Assembly: GCA_002478115.1 (NCBI GenBank)
Contig: DLMH01000045.1
Coordinates: forward strand, 1-61,144
Source: Candidatus Acidiferrum typicum
Lineage (GTDB): Bacteria > Acidobacteriota > Terriglobia > Acidiferrales > UBA7541
DNA length: 61,144 bases
Direction: 5' to 3'
In this document: positions 45,598-56,400 of the stretch, in pieces
How positions within the stretch are numbered: the first letter of the stretch is position 1
Layout: the number at the start of each line of letters is the position of its first letter
Translations under genes and position numbers: made by a program
The notes under the pieces: model-generated
What the model was told of the DNA's origin: nothing
Databases searched by the model: none
Seen by the model: only the letters and a program-made list of their open reading frames with translations

Positions 45598-46944
45598 TCA
45601 GGCGGGAAAGACTTTTGCCAGCGCGTGTTGCAATGCCTCCGCTATGAGCCGGCACTCTTCCGCCGTGATGATGAAGGGTGGCGCAAGCAGCACGTGGTCG
45701 CCGCGCGAGCCGTCCACGCAGCCCTGCGAGGGATAAGTGAGCACATTCTTCTCGAGCGCGGCCTCGCGAATCTTCTCGGCAATGCCCGCTTCTTTCGGAA
45801 ACGGCTCGCGCGTGGACTTGTTCTTCACGAACTCTACGCCCTGCAGCAGGCCCAAACCGCGCACCTGCCCGACGTGCGGGTGACTTTCCAGCGCGGCGAG
45901 CGCTTTGCGCAGCGTTTCGCCCGCCGGGGTCACGCGATCGAATAATTTGTGCGTTTCCAAATAGTCAAACACCGCATTCCCCGCGGCCATGGACACCGGA
46001 TGCGCCTGGTATGTGAAGCCATGCATGAATGCCGCGGTGCCTTTTTCATACGCTTCGACCACGTGCGACGCCGCAAGAACCGCGCCAAGAGGCGCGTAGC
46101 CGCTGGCGATGCCCTTCCCGGTAAGAATAATGTCCGGCTGGAGGCCCCAGTGCTGGCTCGCAAAGGGTCTGCCCGTGCGGCCCATTCCGCTCATGACCTC
46201 GTCCGCGATCAGCAGGATGCCGTGCTTGCGGCAGATTTCGGCGATGCGCGCGGTGTAGCCATCCACGGCGGCTACCGCGCCAAGCGTCGCACCGACAACA
46301 GGCTCAAAAATAAACGCGGCAACCGTGGAAGAGTCCTTTGCCTGGAGGAACGCATCCAGATCGTCCGCGCAGGCAACTTGGCATTCCGGGAATGTTTTGT
46401 CGAACGGACAGTGATAGCAGAAACAAGGCGCGACGTGGCCCCACTCCGGAAGCATCGGCGCATACGGCGCCCGCCGCGCCACATTGCCGCTGACGGACAT
46501 CGCGCCGAGCGTGCTCCCGTGATAACTCTGCTTGCGCGAAATCACGCGGTAACGCGAATTCTGCTTGCGTTCCAGAAAATATTGCCGCACCAGTTTGATC
46601 GCGGTTTCGGTGGCCTCCGAACCGCCCGAAGTGAAATAGACCCGCCCCCCGTCGTGGAAATTCTTTGGAGCAAGCGCCAGTACGCGGGCCGCAAGTTCTT
46701 CTGCAGGCGCGGTATGAAATTGCGAGGTGTGCGCGAAGGCGATATTGTTAGACTGTTTGGCCATGGCCCGGCCGATCTCCGGAACGCCGTGCCCGATGCT
46801 GACAACCGCGGCCTGGCCGGAAGCGTCCAGATAGCGGCGCCCGTCGGCGGCAATAATCCAACTGCCTTCGCCGCGCACCGCCAGCGGATACTGTTTTCGA
46901 AGATTGCGGGAAAATAGCGGAGAAGATTGTGTGGCCGTGCTCAT
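45598..46944 (-). CDS. Class III PLP aminotransferase
   Basis: 448 residues of the ornithine/4-aminobutyrate-type fold. PLP Lys lies in TGKGIASGYAPLGAV; DEVMSGMGRTGRPF holds the PLP-binding Asp. SGGSEATETAIKLVRQYF and SGNVARRAPYAPML are present. Several annotated acetylornithine, polyamine and beta-alanine aminotransferases share this pattern, so donor substrate is open. With the amine oxidases, P1 peptidase and permease it suggests amine or amino-acid degradation. Divergent from the M61 peptidase gene. Confidence 0.9.
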   Translation of the reverse strand: MSTATQSSPLFSRNLRKQYPLAVRGEGSWIIAADGRRYLDASGQAAVVSIGHGVPEIGRAMAKQSNNIAFAHTSQFHTAPAEELAARVLALAPKNFHDGGRVYFTSGGSEATETAIKLVRQYFLERKQNSRYRVISRKQSYHGSTLGAMSVSGNVARRAPYAPMLPEWGHVAPCFCYHCPFDKTFPECQVACADDLDAFLQAKDSSTVAAFIFEPVVGATLGAVAAVDGYTARIAEICRKHGILLIADEVMSGMGRTGRPFASQHWGLQPDIILTGKGIASGYAPLGAVLAASHVVEAYEKGTAAFMHGFTYQAHPVSMAAGNAVFDYLETHKLFDRVTPAGETLRKALAALESHPHVGQVRGLGLLQGVEFVKNKSTREPFPKEAGIAEKIREAALEKNVLTYPSQGCVDGSRGDHVLLAPPFIITAEECRLIAEALQHALAKVFPA

Positions 46945-47035
46945 ACTGTGATTGTAGCAAACCAGGCGGCCACACCTGAAGGTGACCCTGCCGCACAGTC
47001 ATGTGATACTGTTTCGCGGGTTTGGAGGATTCCAC

Positions 47036-48967
47036 TTGTTCACGCGTTGCTGTTTTCGTTCATTCATTCTTTTTCTGGCGCCGGGTTTCATTGCGATCAG
47101 CGGGAGTCGCGCTCAGTCCGCACAGGAGCCGGTGAAAATTGCCGTGGATTTACGCGACGTCGCCAAGCACCTTTTTCACGCGACACTCCTGTTTCCCGTG
47201 AAGTCCGGGCCGCTCACTCTCGTCTACCCGAAGTGGATTCAGGGCGAGCATTCGCCGACGGGCCCGATCGTCGATCTCACCGGCCTGAAAATGCGGGCCG
47301 CGGGACAGCAAGTGGCATGGCGCCGCGATGATGTGGACATGTACGCTTTTCATCTGGAAGTTCCGGAAGGCGCCAACACCCTGGAGGTGGCGTTGGACTA
47401 TCTGTCGCCGGCGGAGGCGAGCGGGTCGCGCGAGACTCCTTCCGCGACCGCGCAGATTGCGGTGTTGGACTGGTACCTTGTCACGCTCTATCCCCGGGGG
47501 CCGAAGACCGACGATTTGACCTATGTCGCGAGTTTGCGCCTGCCCGCTGGATGGAAATACGGCACGGCGCTGCCGGTGGCGAAAGAGACATCGGACGCGG
47601 TGGAGTTCGCCCCTGCTTCCTTAACCACGCTGATCGATTCGCCAGTGATTGCCGGAGCCTATTTCCGCACCATTAATTTGGCGCCCGGACAGAAACCCGA
47701 ACATTTCGTCCACATCGCGGCGGATGGACCCGCGGCGCTGGAGGTGAGCCCTGCGGAAGTGCAGCACATGCGCCAACTGGTGGCGGAGACGGGAGCGCTA
47801 TTCGGTGCGCGGCACTATCGCCGCTACGATTTTCTGCTTTCCTTAAGCGACGTCATGCCTCCCGATGGCGTGGAGCATCACGAATCCAGCGATGACCGCG
47901 CGCCCGAAGCGCTGTTTCTTGATCCCGAGGTCCTCGAAACGCAGATGGATCTGCTGGCGCATGAATTCACACATTCCTGGAACGGCAAGTATCGCCGTCC
48001 CGTGGGCCTGGTCGCCTCCGATTATCAGACGCCGCTCAAAGGTGATCTGCTTTGGGTCTATGAAGGACTGACGCAATATCTCGGAGTGATGTTGGCGGCG
48101 CGTAGCGGCTTCTGGACGCCGGAACGACTCCGCGAGTATCTCGCGGCCACCGCCGCGTATTTGAATGACTGGCCGGGACGCACCTGGCGAGATCTGCAAG
48201 ACACGGCGATTTCCGCGCAGATCCTTTACGGCGCGCCGCTGGCGGGAGCTTCGCGGCGCCGCAGCGTCGATTACTACGATGAAAGCACCCTGATTTGGCT
48301 GGAGGCCGATACGATTATTCGCCGCGAAACCCGAGGCAAGAAGTCGCTCGATGATTTTTGCCGGAAGTTTCATGGCGGCGAAAATACCGGGCCGAAAGTC
48401 GTTTCCTACACGTTCGAGGATGTCGTGGCGGGAATGAACGAGGTTGTGCCCTACGACTGGCGGGGATTTTTTACCGAGCGCCTCCGCTCGCACGGGCCGG
48501 GCGCGCCGCTCGGCGGCCTGGAGAATTCTGGTTGGAGAGTGGTGTTTACGGATATTCCCAACGAACACGAGAAGGCGGAAGAAATCGTCACCCAAGTGGC
48601 CGGCTTCGGCTTTTCACTGGGCTTTGACGTGCACGCACCCGGTGGTGATCAAGGCGACCGCATCCTGGACGTGATTCCCGGTTCGCCGGCGGATCAGGCG
48701 GGGCTGGCACCGGGAATGCATCTGGTGGCCGTGAACGGCCGGAAGTGGTCGCCGGAAGTTTTGCGCAGCGCCATCCAGTGGGCGAAAGACAACAAAGAAC
48801 CCATCGAATTGCTCGCCGAAAGCGCCGATTACTACAAGACCTACCGCATCGATTATCACGGCGGCGAGCGCAATCCGCATCTCGAAGCGATCGACGGAAA
48901 GAGCGATGTGCTGGGCGAAATTGCGCGCATGAAAGCGGCTCCGGTCAGCGTATCGAAGACATACTAG
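47036..48967 (+). CDS. M61-family metallopeptidase with PDZ domain (glycyl aminopeptidase-like)
   Basis: 643 residues. Signal peptide-like FRSFILFLAPGFIAISGSRA, N-terminal beta domain, then zinc site HEFTHSWNG with the third Glu ligand in YEGLTQYLG, and a C-terminal PDZ-like module (GDRILDVIPGSPADQAGLAPGMHLVAVNG). It trims peptides in the periplasm. Start: TTG 47036 has GGAGG 8 nt upstream and gives a clean signal peptide; the longer frame begins at GTG 46982, without a ribosome site. Confidence 0.9.
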   Translation: MFTRCCFRSFILFLAPGFIAISGSRAQSAQEPVKIAVDLRDVAKHLFHATLLFPVKSGPLTLVYPKWIQGEHSPTGPIVDLTGLKMRAAGQQVAWRRDDVDMYAFHLEVPEGANTLEVALDYLSPAEASGSRETPSATAQIAVLDWYLVTLYPRGPKTDDLTYVASLRLPAGWKYGTALPVAKETSDAVEFAPASLTTLIDSPVIAGAYFRTINLAPGQKPEHFVHIAADGPAALEVSPAEVQHMRQLVAETGALFGARHYRRYDFLLSLSDVMPPDGVEHHESSDDRAPEALFLDPEVLETQMDLLAHEFTHSWNGKYRRPVGLVASDYQTPLKGDLLWVYEGLTQYLGVMLAARSGFWTPERLREYLAATAAYLNDWPGRTWRDLQDTAISAQILYGAPLAGASRRRSVDYYDESTLIWLEADTIIRRETRGKKSLDDFCRKFHGGENTGPKVVSYTFEDVVAGMNEVVPYDWRGFFTERLRSHGPGAPLGGLENSGWRVVFTDIPNEHEKAEEIVTQVAGFGFSLGFDVHAPGGDQGDRILDVIPGSPADQAGLAPGMHLVAVNGRKWSPEVLRSAIQWAKDNKEPIELLAESADYYKTYRIDYHGGERNPHLEAIDGKSDVLGEIARMKAAPVSVSKTY

Positions 48968-48997
48968 GAAATCGCCTGGCAGGAAGGATTGCCACGG

Positions 48998-50281
48998 TTG
49001 GCGCAAAGCTCGCGCGCATTGGTACGCACAATCGGCCGTTGGAGCCTGACGGCTCTGATGGTCAATTCGATTGTCGGCGTCAGCATCTTCAAATTGCCCG
49101 GCGATTTGGCGGCGCGATTGGGCGGGCTCAGCCCGTTCAGTTGTCTCGGCGCCGGCGGGGGAATCCTCATCATTGCGGGATGTATCGCGGAGGTTTCTTC
49201 CTACTACGAAGAGACCGGCGGGCTGTACCTGTATGCCCGGGACGCGCTGGGGCGCTTCGCGGGACTGCTGGTCGCATGGCTCACATGGCTGACGCGCATC
49301 GCCGCTCCTGCCGCGGCAGCGAATCTTTTTTGCACCTACGCGGCGCAGTTTTTCCCCGCATTGGAAACGCGCCGGGGCGAGCTGCTCCTTTTGGGCGCAC
49401 TGATCGGCCATCTGGCGCTGCTGAACTACCTCGGAGTAAAGACCGGGAAAATCGTCAGCAACTTTTTCACTGCGATCAAGGTGGGCTTCCTGCTGTTCTT
49501 CGTGATGGCGGCGCTGCTCGCTCTGCTGATCAAGCCGGAACTCCGCGTGGCGATCGTGTTTCCCGCTGTTTCCGCGAAAAGTTGGTTTCAGGCCATGCTG
49601 TTGCTCGTCTATGCGTACGGTGGCTTTGAAGGTGCGCTGTTTGTCGGCGGCGAAACAGAGAATCCGAAGCGCGATACGCCCATCGCCTTACTGACGGCGC
49701 TCGGCGTGGTTTGCCTGATCTACACAGCGGTGCAATTCGCCGTCGTGGCCATCTTGCCGGATGCGGGAGCATCAGCTCGTCCCCTTGCCGATGCCGCGCA
49801 GCGATTCTTGGGACCCGCGGGCGGAATCACGATCGCGCTGGCCGCCCTGGTTTCCGCGTACGGCTATTTGAGCGCGAACCTGTTGCATGCCCCGCGCGTC
49901 ACCTTTGCGCTGGCCGAGCAGGGTGACTTCCCCGCATTTTTGGGCGCGGTCCATCCAAGATACAGAACGCCCTACGTTTCCATCTTTCTGTACGCCGTTT
50001 TAGTTTTCGTGTTCGCGGCACTGGGAGATTTCGAGTGGAACGCCGTTCTCTCGGCAGTATCGCGCCTGGCGGTTTATGGCGCCATGGCCCTGGCGGTGCC
50101 GCTGCTGCGCCGGCGGGGCGATCGCCAGGCACAATTTGTTCTCCCTTGGCCATATCTGTTCGCAGGGCTCGGTCTGATCTTTTCCCTGCTGCTGCTGACG
50201 CAAATGGGCAAAAGTGAATTTGTAATTGTGGGAACTACTTGCGTGGTGGCGCTCGTAAACTGGCTGGTGGTGCGGAGGTGA
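48998..50281 (+). CDS. Amino-acid permease, APC superfamily
   Basis: About 12 helices in 427 residues. First helix IVGVSIFKLPGDLAARLGG, then EETGGLYLYARDALGRFAG (EExGGxY loop) and EGALFVGGETENPKRDTP. Matches APA/LAT-type transporters. TTG at 48998 is 10 nt after AGGAAGG; TTG 48989 also fits the frame but sits on the ribosome site. Follows the M61 gene by 30 nt and precedes the S9 peptidase, so peptide products may be imported here. Confidence 0.85.
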   Translation: MAQSSRALVRTIGRWSLTALMVNSIVGVSIFKLPGDLAARLGGLSPFSCLGAGGGILIIAGCIAEVSSYYEETGGLYLYARDALGRFAGLLVAWLTWLTRIAAPAAAANLFCTYAAQFFPALETRRGELLLLGALIGHLALLNYLGVKTGKIVSNFFTAIKVGFLLFFVMAALLALLIKPELRVAIVFPAVSAKSWFQAMLLLVYAYGGFEGALFVGGETENPKRDTPIALLTALGVVCLIYTAVQFAVVAILPDAGASARPLADAAQRFLGPAGGITIALAALVSAYGYLSANLLHAPRVTFALAEQGDFPAFLGAVHPRYRTPYVSIFLYAVLVFVFAALGDFEWNAVLSAVSRLAVYGAMALAVPLLRRRGDRQAQFVLPWPYLFAGLGLIFSLLLLTQMGKSEFVIVGTTCVVALVNWLVVRR

Positions 50282-50409
50282 TTCCATGACAAATCGTTGG
50301 CACTGCCTGGCCTCGACTTCAGGCTCCCGCCTTGGATTCGCCGCGCAATCGTGACATCATGCACTGTTTTGGGAGTTGCGGGGAAAATCGCCGCACGGGT
50401 GGAGGAACA

Positions 50410-52470
50410 ATGAGAAATCGCATAGCAATGCGCAGTGGAATTCTGGCCATCGCGCTGGGCGTAGCTTTGGCCGTACATGCACAAGCGCAGGCACCGGCGA
50501 AACACGCGATCACCTTTGACGACCTGATCAAAATGCATCGCGCCTCGGGATCGCAGGTCTCGCGCGACGGCAAATGGGTGGCCTACGCGGTGTCCACGCC
50601 GGACATGGAGTTGAACCGCGGGGTCAACAATATCTGGATCATCCCCGCGGCGGGCGGTGAAGCCATTCAGGTGACCCAGGGCGGCCGCGACTCTTCCCCC
50701 GCATGGTCCCCCGATGGCAAGGTGCTGGCGTTTCTTTCCGCGCGCGACGGCAATTCCCAGGTCTATCTGCTCTCGATGGAGGGAGGCGAAGCGAAAAAGC
50801 TGACGCAGCTTTCGACGGGAGCCGATTTCTTCAGATGGGCGCCGGATGGCAAGAGCATCGCCTTCACATCGGCTGTCTATGTGGGTTGCAAAGACGACGC
50901 GTGCAACGCCAAGCGTGATGAAGAAAAGGAAAAGAGCAAGGTAAAAGCGCGCATTTACGACCACCTTCTCTACCGCCACTGGGATCACTGGTCCGAAGGC
51001 AAGCGCAGCCACCTTTTCGTCATGCCGGCCGACGGCGGTTCGCCCGCGCGCGATCTCACGCCGGAAGCCGACTACGATATTCCGCCGGACGAGCGCAGCG
51101 GCTCCGGCGACATCAATTTTTCAACGGACAGCAAGGAGATTTGTTACACGGCGGTAACGGACAAAGTGGAAGCCATCAGCACGAATGGCGATCTGTTCGT
51201 CGTGCCTATTTCCGGCGGCGAAGCGAAACGCATCACTTCCAATCCCGGATTCGATGGCAATCCCGTGTATTCGCCCGATGGACGCGCGATCGCCTACCAT
51301 GCGCAACTCACCGCGGGATATGAGGCCGACCGGTGGCGCGTCATGCTGTACGACCGCCAGACAGGGAAGAGCACGGATCTCACAGCCGGATTCGACCGCA
51401 GTGCCAATGATTTGGCGTGGTCGCCGGATAGCAAAACCATTTACTTCACAGCGGAAAACGAAACGCTCCAGCCGATTTATGCCGTGGAGGCGCGCGCCGG
51501 CGCGGCGCGGAAGAAGCTGCTCGATGGCTACAACGGCGCATTTTCCTTCAACGGCGACGCGACCGTTTTGGTGACGGAGCGGACCACCCTGACATCACCG
51601 ACGGAACTATTTGTCGCCGCGGGCGATGGCAGCGGCCTGAAGCAGTTGACGCATCACAACGATGCCATCCTCGCGCAATTGGAAATGAATGCGCCGGAGA
51701 GCTTCTGGTTTGAAGGGGCCGAGGGGACGAGAGTGGAGGCGATGGTGGTGCGGCCCCCGAATTTTTCGGCCACAAAGAAATATCCGATGCTGGTGCTGCT
51801 GCACGGCGGGCCGCAGACCATGTGGGATGACGCGTGGGGCTACCGCTGGAATGCGCAAGTCTTTTCGGCTCCGGGCTACGTTACGCTGATGATCAACCGC
51901 CGCGGCTCAACGGGTTTTGGGCAGAAGTTCACGGACGAAATCACCAACGATTGGGGCGGCAAAGCGTATGTTGACATAATGAAGGGAATCGACGCAGCCA
52001 TCGCGAAATATCCCTTCATTGACAAAACACGGCTGGCCGCAGCGGGCGGCTCCTACGGCGGATACATGGCGGACTGGCTGGCGACGCACACCGATCGCTT
52101 CAAGGCGATCATCAGCCATGCGGGCGTGTACGACAAAGTGTCCATGTACGCGACGGAAGAGCTGTGGTTTGAAGAGCACGACATGCAGGGCACGCCGTGG
52201 ACGGCGCCGGAGAATTACAAGAAGTGGTCGCCTTCCACCTACGCCGCGGAGCTCGGCAAGTACAAGACGCCGACGCTAGTGGTGGCGGGTGAACGCGATT
52301 ACCGCGTGCCGTACACGCAGTCGCTGGAACTTTTCAGTGCGCTGCAGCGGCAGGGCGTGCCCTCCAAGCTTCTGATTTTCCCGGATGAAGGACACTGGGT
52401 GCTAAAGCCGCAGAACAGCCAGCTCTGGTACAAGACGTTCCTCGATTGGCTGGCGACCTACGTGAAGTAG
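50410..52470 (+). CDS. S9-family prolyl oligopeptidase/dipeptidyl peptidase
   Basis: 686 residues: signal peptide (GILAIALGVALAVHAQ), a beta-propeller with TolB/WD-like DGKW and AWSPDGK repeats in the middle, then an alpha/beta-hydrolase domain. Catalytic Ser is in GGSYGGYMADW, Asp in AGERDYRVPY and His in DEGHWVLKPQ. Exopeptidase releasing dipeptides or cleaving after Pro. ATG 50410 has GGAGG 4 nt upstream; the frame opens at 50332. It completes the peptide degradation set. Confidence 0.94.
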   Translation: MRNRIAMRSGILAIALGVALAVHAQAQAPAKHAITFDDLIKMHRASGSQVSRDGKWVAYAVSTPDMELNRGVNNIWIIPAAGGEAIQVTQGGRDSSPAWSPDGKVLAFLSARDGNSQVYLLSMEGGEAKKLTQLSTGADFFRWAPDGKSIAFTSAVYVGCKDDACNAKRDEEKEKSKVKARIYDHLLYRHWDHWSEGKRSHLFVMPADGGSPARDLTPEADYDIPPDERSGSGDINFSTDSKEICYTAVTDKVEAISTNGDLFVVPISGGEAKRITSNPGFDGNPVYSPDGRAIAYHAQLTAGYEADRWRVMLYDRQTGKSTDLTAGFDRSANDLAWSPDSKTIYFTAENETLQPIYAVEARAGAARKKLLDGYNGAFSFNGDATVLVTERTTLTSPTELFVAAGDGSGLKQLTHHNDAILAQLEMNAPESFWFEGAEGTRVEAMVVRPPNFSATKKYPMLVLLHGGPQTMWDDAWGYRWNAQVFSAPGYVTLMINRRGSTGFGQKFTDEITNDWGGKAYVDIMKGIDAAIAKYPFIDKTRLAAAGGSYGGYMADWLATHTDRFKAIISHAGVYDKVSMYATEELWFEEHDMQGTPWTAPENYKKWSPSTYAAELGKYKTPTLVVAGERDYRVPYTQSLELFSALQRQGVPSKLLIFPDEGHWVLKPQNSQLWYKTFLDWLATYVK

Positions 52471-52521
52471 CCGCGGGAGTGGAGAGAAGACGCACGTACG
52501 CCTCTTCGTTCACGACCTGAA

Positions 52522-52740
52522 GAGAGATTCCTCACTCCGCAGACTCCGTTCGGAATGACGGTGGTATATGCGTTGTCCAAATGGCGTAGAGGCCGCGGGG
52601 TAGTGAACGCGCCCGCCTCCCCGACCGGGTCAGGGTAAACGCCTGGCGGCCGCTACAAAAGCAAACCCATGAGCACAGGCCCTTCGCGGCTCCCCTCGAA
52701 GGTCGGGGCAAGCAGGGTAAACGGGAGTGACTGTGCCACA
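52522..52740. repeat. Dispersed intergenic repeats near 52.6 kb
   Basis: GATTCCTCACTCCGC...GGAATGAC (52526-52559), GGCGGCCGCTAC (52645-52656, inverse of 27331) and GGAGTGACTGTGCCACA (52724-52740, inverse of 21629) sit between the S9 gene and the DUF4126 gene. Confidence 0.65.
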
Positions 52741-52747
52741 AACGCGG

Positions 52748-53332
52748 CTAAATCTCCGCGAGTTTCCGCAGCGTGCGCCGCAGAAATCGAAACAGGTGAT
52801 ATAGCAGGAAGAGTGAGACGCCAACGAGGATTGTCACCACGATGATGGCGGCCGTGGGATGCGCCGTGGCAAACCAGATCAGCCAAACCGCCAGCACATC
52901 TTCTCCAAGACTGAGCGCCCAATTGCTGAAAGGTTCCGGGCTCATGTTCACGGCTGCACGGGCGCTGGCCTTGGTGCCGTGGGAAGTCAGCGCGATGCCT
53001 CCCGCCAGCAGCGCCGCGCCCCAGCGCCAGACGTCGGGGGCCGCTGCGGTTGCGCCGAACGCCAGAAGTGCCGCAGCCGGTGGCCGGATGAACGTATGGA
53101 CGGCCTGCCAGATCGAATCGATATAAGGAACCTTGTCCGCCAGGAACTCCAGCAAATAAAGGACCGCTGCGATTCCCAGCACCACGGGATGGGAGAGGAT
53201 GCGGAGGTGCTCAGGCAGTTGAATCACGCCAAAGCGCTGCAGCAATCCCAACGTCGCGACGGTGGCATAGAGATTCAGGCCGGAAGAGAAGCCGGCGCCA
53301 AGGACCAGGCTAAGGGTTTCGATAGGGTTCAT
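52748..53332 (-). CDS. DUF4126-type membrane protein
   Basis: 194 residues with about five membrane helices: LVLGAGFSSGLNLYATVATLGLLQ starts, then VLGIAAVLYLLEFLADKVPYIDSIWQAVHTFIRPPAAALLAFG and IIVVTILVGVSLFLLYHLFRF. The pattern fits DUF4126. Function unknown, not linked to pili. It lies downstream of the minor-pilin terminator in the same direction. Confidence 0.8.
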   Translation of the reverse strand: MNPIETLSLVLGAGFSSGLNLYATVATLGLLQRFGVIQLPEHLRILSHPVVLGIAAVLYLLEFLADKVPYIDSIWQAVHTFIRPPAAALLAFGATAAAPDVWRWGAALLAGGIALTSHGTKASARAAVNMSPEPFSNWALSLGEDVLAVWLIWFATAHPTAAIIVVTILVGVSLFLLYHLFRFLRRTLRKLAEI

Positions 53333-53420
53333 GGCCGCGCGCGAGCGCTCGGATCAAATTTGGGCGGTACATTTCAAAGTACCACGGAAGCGCAAGGTCG
53401 TGGTCGGGCAGGGAGCGGCA

Positions 53421-53453
53421 CACAAAGCAAACGCCCCGGCGGTAACCGGGGCG
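53421..53453 (-). terminator. Intrinsic terminator of the minor-pilin operon
   Basis: 8-bp stem CGCCCCGG (53432-53439) / CCGGGGCG (53446-53453), 6-nt loop. On the minus strand it is followed by TTTGCTTTGT. It lies 31 nt beyond the PilX-like stop. Confidence 0.8.
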
Positions 53454-53483
53454 CTCGCGGAAGTGAAGCCGCTGAGATTGGTT

Positions 53484-56400
53484 TTACTGGGTCGGTAGCA
53501 ACAGCCGCGTCCAACCCGTCGTGTTGACGTCGCGGAAGAGCGGCGTGCGCGGTGGCAACAAGGCCGGAGTCAGGAAGTTGCTGTCGAAGACATAGCCACG
53601 GGTGGGCGGCTGGTAAACCGCGTTGATGTTGCCGCACTTATAAGTGCCATTGGCCTGGCGACTATAGTACAAGTCGACTATGGAACCCTCGTAGCTCAGA
53701 GTGCCGTTCCAGTTTTCGAGGAAGCGGAGGAAGTTGTGCACGCCTCCGTCGGTGCCATAGTCCTGATAGATCACGCCAGTGGGATTCTGGAAGTAAGGGT
53801 TCGCTCCGGCAACGACGGCCAAGCGATAGTCCGTGGAGATACCGGCGCGGTTCCCCGAGTTGTAGGGGAAGGCAAAGGAATTGACATCATTCCAGCTATC
53901 GGAAATAAGAGTGATTGCGTCGGCCGCCACCGATGCCGCGATGGATGGATCAGTGAAATCATTTCCGGCGGAGTTGGAATTGAAGTCACCCTGGAGGTAG
54001 GCCGGATTCTCCGTGGCGATCGTCAAGCCGCAATTCGCACCACCCGGGCAGGTGCCAACAGCCGTCAGGAGGCTTGCGTTGACGATCTTGACGGCGCGCC
54101 GGAAGAAGAGCGGAGCGTTTTCGCGGGGCGAGTTTGTATTCGCGGCCACCATCATTGGCCAAATCTTGTCGGTGGTTGAGTAAGCGGGTACAGCCGTGCA
54201 AACGGAATTGGCTTGGAGACCGTTGGTCGCCAGGGTGGAGAAGACGCCGATTTGGCCTGGCTGTAACGGGTTGGTCGTGGTATTTTGTGCTCCCAGCGCA
54301 TGGATATGGGCCTGGCTCGCGCCGTAATAGTAGAACTGACCTGCGAAGGTAGTTCCCACGTTCGGGTCCTCACCGCTGTCCAGAACACCGTCCGGGCAAC
54401 CGGTCGTCGGGTTTGGGGTAAAATTCACGATGTCATTCCAACCGTACTCGCCCGTTTCATGTTGTGTGAAGGAAAGCGGAGGCCAGCCGCCGGTGATCGT
54501 CTGGACGGCAGGATCTTCGTAGTTTCCGCGGCGGTCAGAAATGTAGACCACGTAATTATTTGGCGCCACGACCGGGTCTCTGGTGCTCTGTCCGGTGGTG
54601 GCCATGGTGTTGATTTTTCCGCCAAACCAGCTCGCCAGGTTCTGGCCATCCAGCTCAATGTATTGCATGGCGCCATTCAAAGTGGGAAGGTTCGCGGCCG
54701 ATATCAGGGTGTCGCGCAATGTGCCTTCGCGCGAATCGAAGAGGACGTTTGGCCAGAAGTCGTAGGTCTGCGGAACCCAGGTAGTTGTGACGCCATTGGT
54801 TGCGAGAGTGTTGCGTGTCGCGGGTAGCCTGGTGGCAGTATTCGGGTCTACGCCGCAAGCTTCGCCTAGATAGGACTGGTACGGCAGGTTGCCGGTTGTC
54901 GTTTTGGTGGCCGGAACGAGCGCTCCGGAATTGTAGTAGACGGACGATGGGTTGTCTCGGATGCGTTCAAGGCGAATGACTGCCCAAGGATGAGGATCGG
55001 GGCAGGTCAGTGGATTAGCCGGCGTCGAAACGGAGGCTGCATTGAAAACGGTTATCCCATAATTCGTGGTCGCCACAAGTGGGCCGTTCTGGTAGCCAAG
55101 CGCGGCAGCAGGTGGGACCGTAATGTTCGGAGCTGCGCCAGTTTGCATTAGAGTGGCGTTTTGATTCCACTGCGGGTTCAGCGTGGCTCCGTCCAAAGAT
55201 TGCGGAACGGGATTGATATTGCGGCCGACGTAGCCGTAGCTGAGGATCTCCAAGGTCACGTCTTTCCATGTGCCACAGGGGCTGCCGTAAGCCGTTTGCT
55301 CCTCGATCTTGAGGAACCCCTTGATGACCGGCCAAGTGTAAGCTATCCCACTGGGCCCCTGGTTCGGCGTCCAGTAACCGTCAAGAGTGTTATAAGCGCC
55401 TGGGGGCAGCGCGGAGGCCGCGCCCGAAGCCGCTAAGGGGAGCGGCGTCACGCCTTTTGCCACCATTTTTGTATAGAGGGTCGCTGCAGCTCCGGTCCAG
55501 TTAACACCGCCAACGCCAGGCGGCATTGCGATCGAGCTCAAGTCAAACGGCGGCGTGCTGTCGCCGATGCAAGGCACGTTCGAGCTCATGATGTCTTGCG
55601 CATTATCGGAAAGAAGAATCTTCAAGCTGGCTTGCGCAAAATAGCGCTCGCCGGTGACGGTGGCAGCTTCGCCGGGGTTCGGGCGCCGGATGAGGTCGAT
55701 GGACTGTGTGGTGCCGTTGCCGATCGTGACGATGCCCAGATTCAACAGTTTTGAGCCGGTGGAAAACTGCGGATAGGCACTGCCTTGCCCGTTGGTGAGA
55801 TTACTGTTGTAGTCTGCCGGGGCGTTTCCTGTTGAGATGGTGGGCCAACTTGCATCTGCTGACGAGCCTATAGTTCCCGTCAGGCTCCCTTCCGCGGTTC
55901 CCAAAGTCCTGTAGTTGCTGCCACCAGGTTGCGTGGTGATTTGAACCGTACCCGTATAGTTCGTGCTGACGGCCCAACCGTTCTCCAGATTTGTGCGGAT
56001 GACATCCTTGTAAGCGTCCACTTTGTCGGACATGGTCAGGGTGTCGCCATTTCCCTCAGCCAGAAAAAGGTTTCCGTTGGTATGCGTGCGGCCACCGAAT
56101 TGGAAGTTCGGGCCCGCAAAGAAGCTGAGGTCCGTATTCGAGAAAATCCCGAACTGGAACATCGGAATACCGACGGTCTGGACGGTGCGCTGCAACTTCA
56201 CTTCTCTTCCCGCGCTGGTTCGGGCATTCACGTACATGGTGTATTCCGTGAGCATGGCGGTCATACCGGCATAGGTGCCCGATTTGATGGTGGAGATCGT
56301 CGGAGCAGGATTGCCATAGGCGTCGTAGGCCCCCGGCGTGATCGTGTAACCGCTCGAGCCGTTGCTGGTCAGATATTGAATATTGGGAAGCAGTGGCGGG

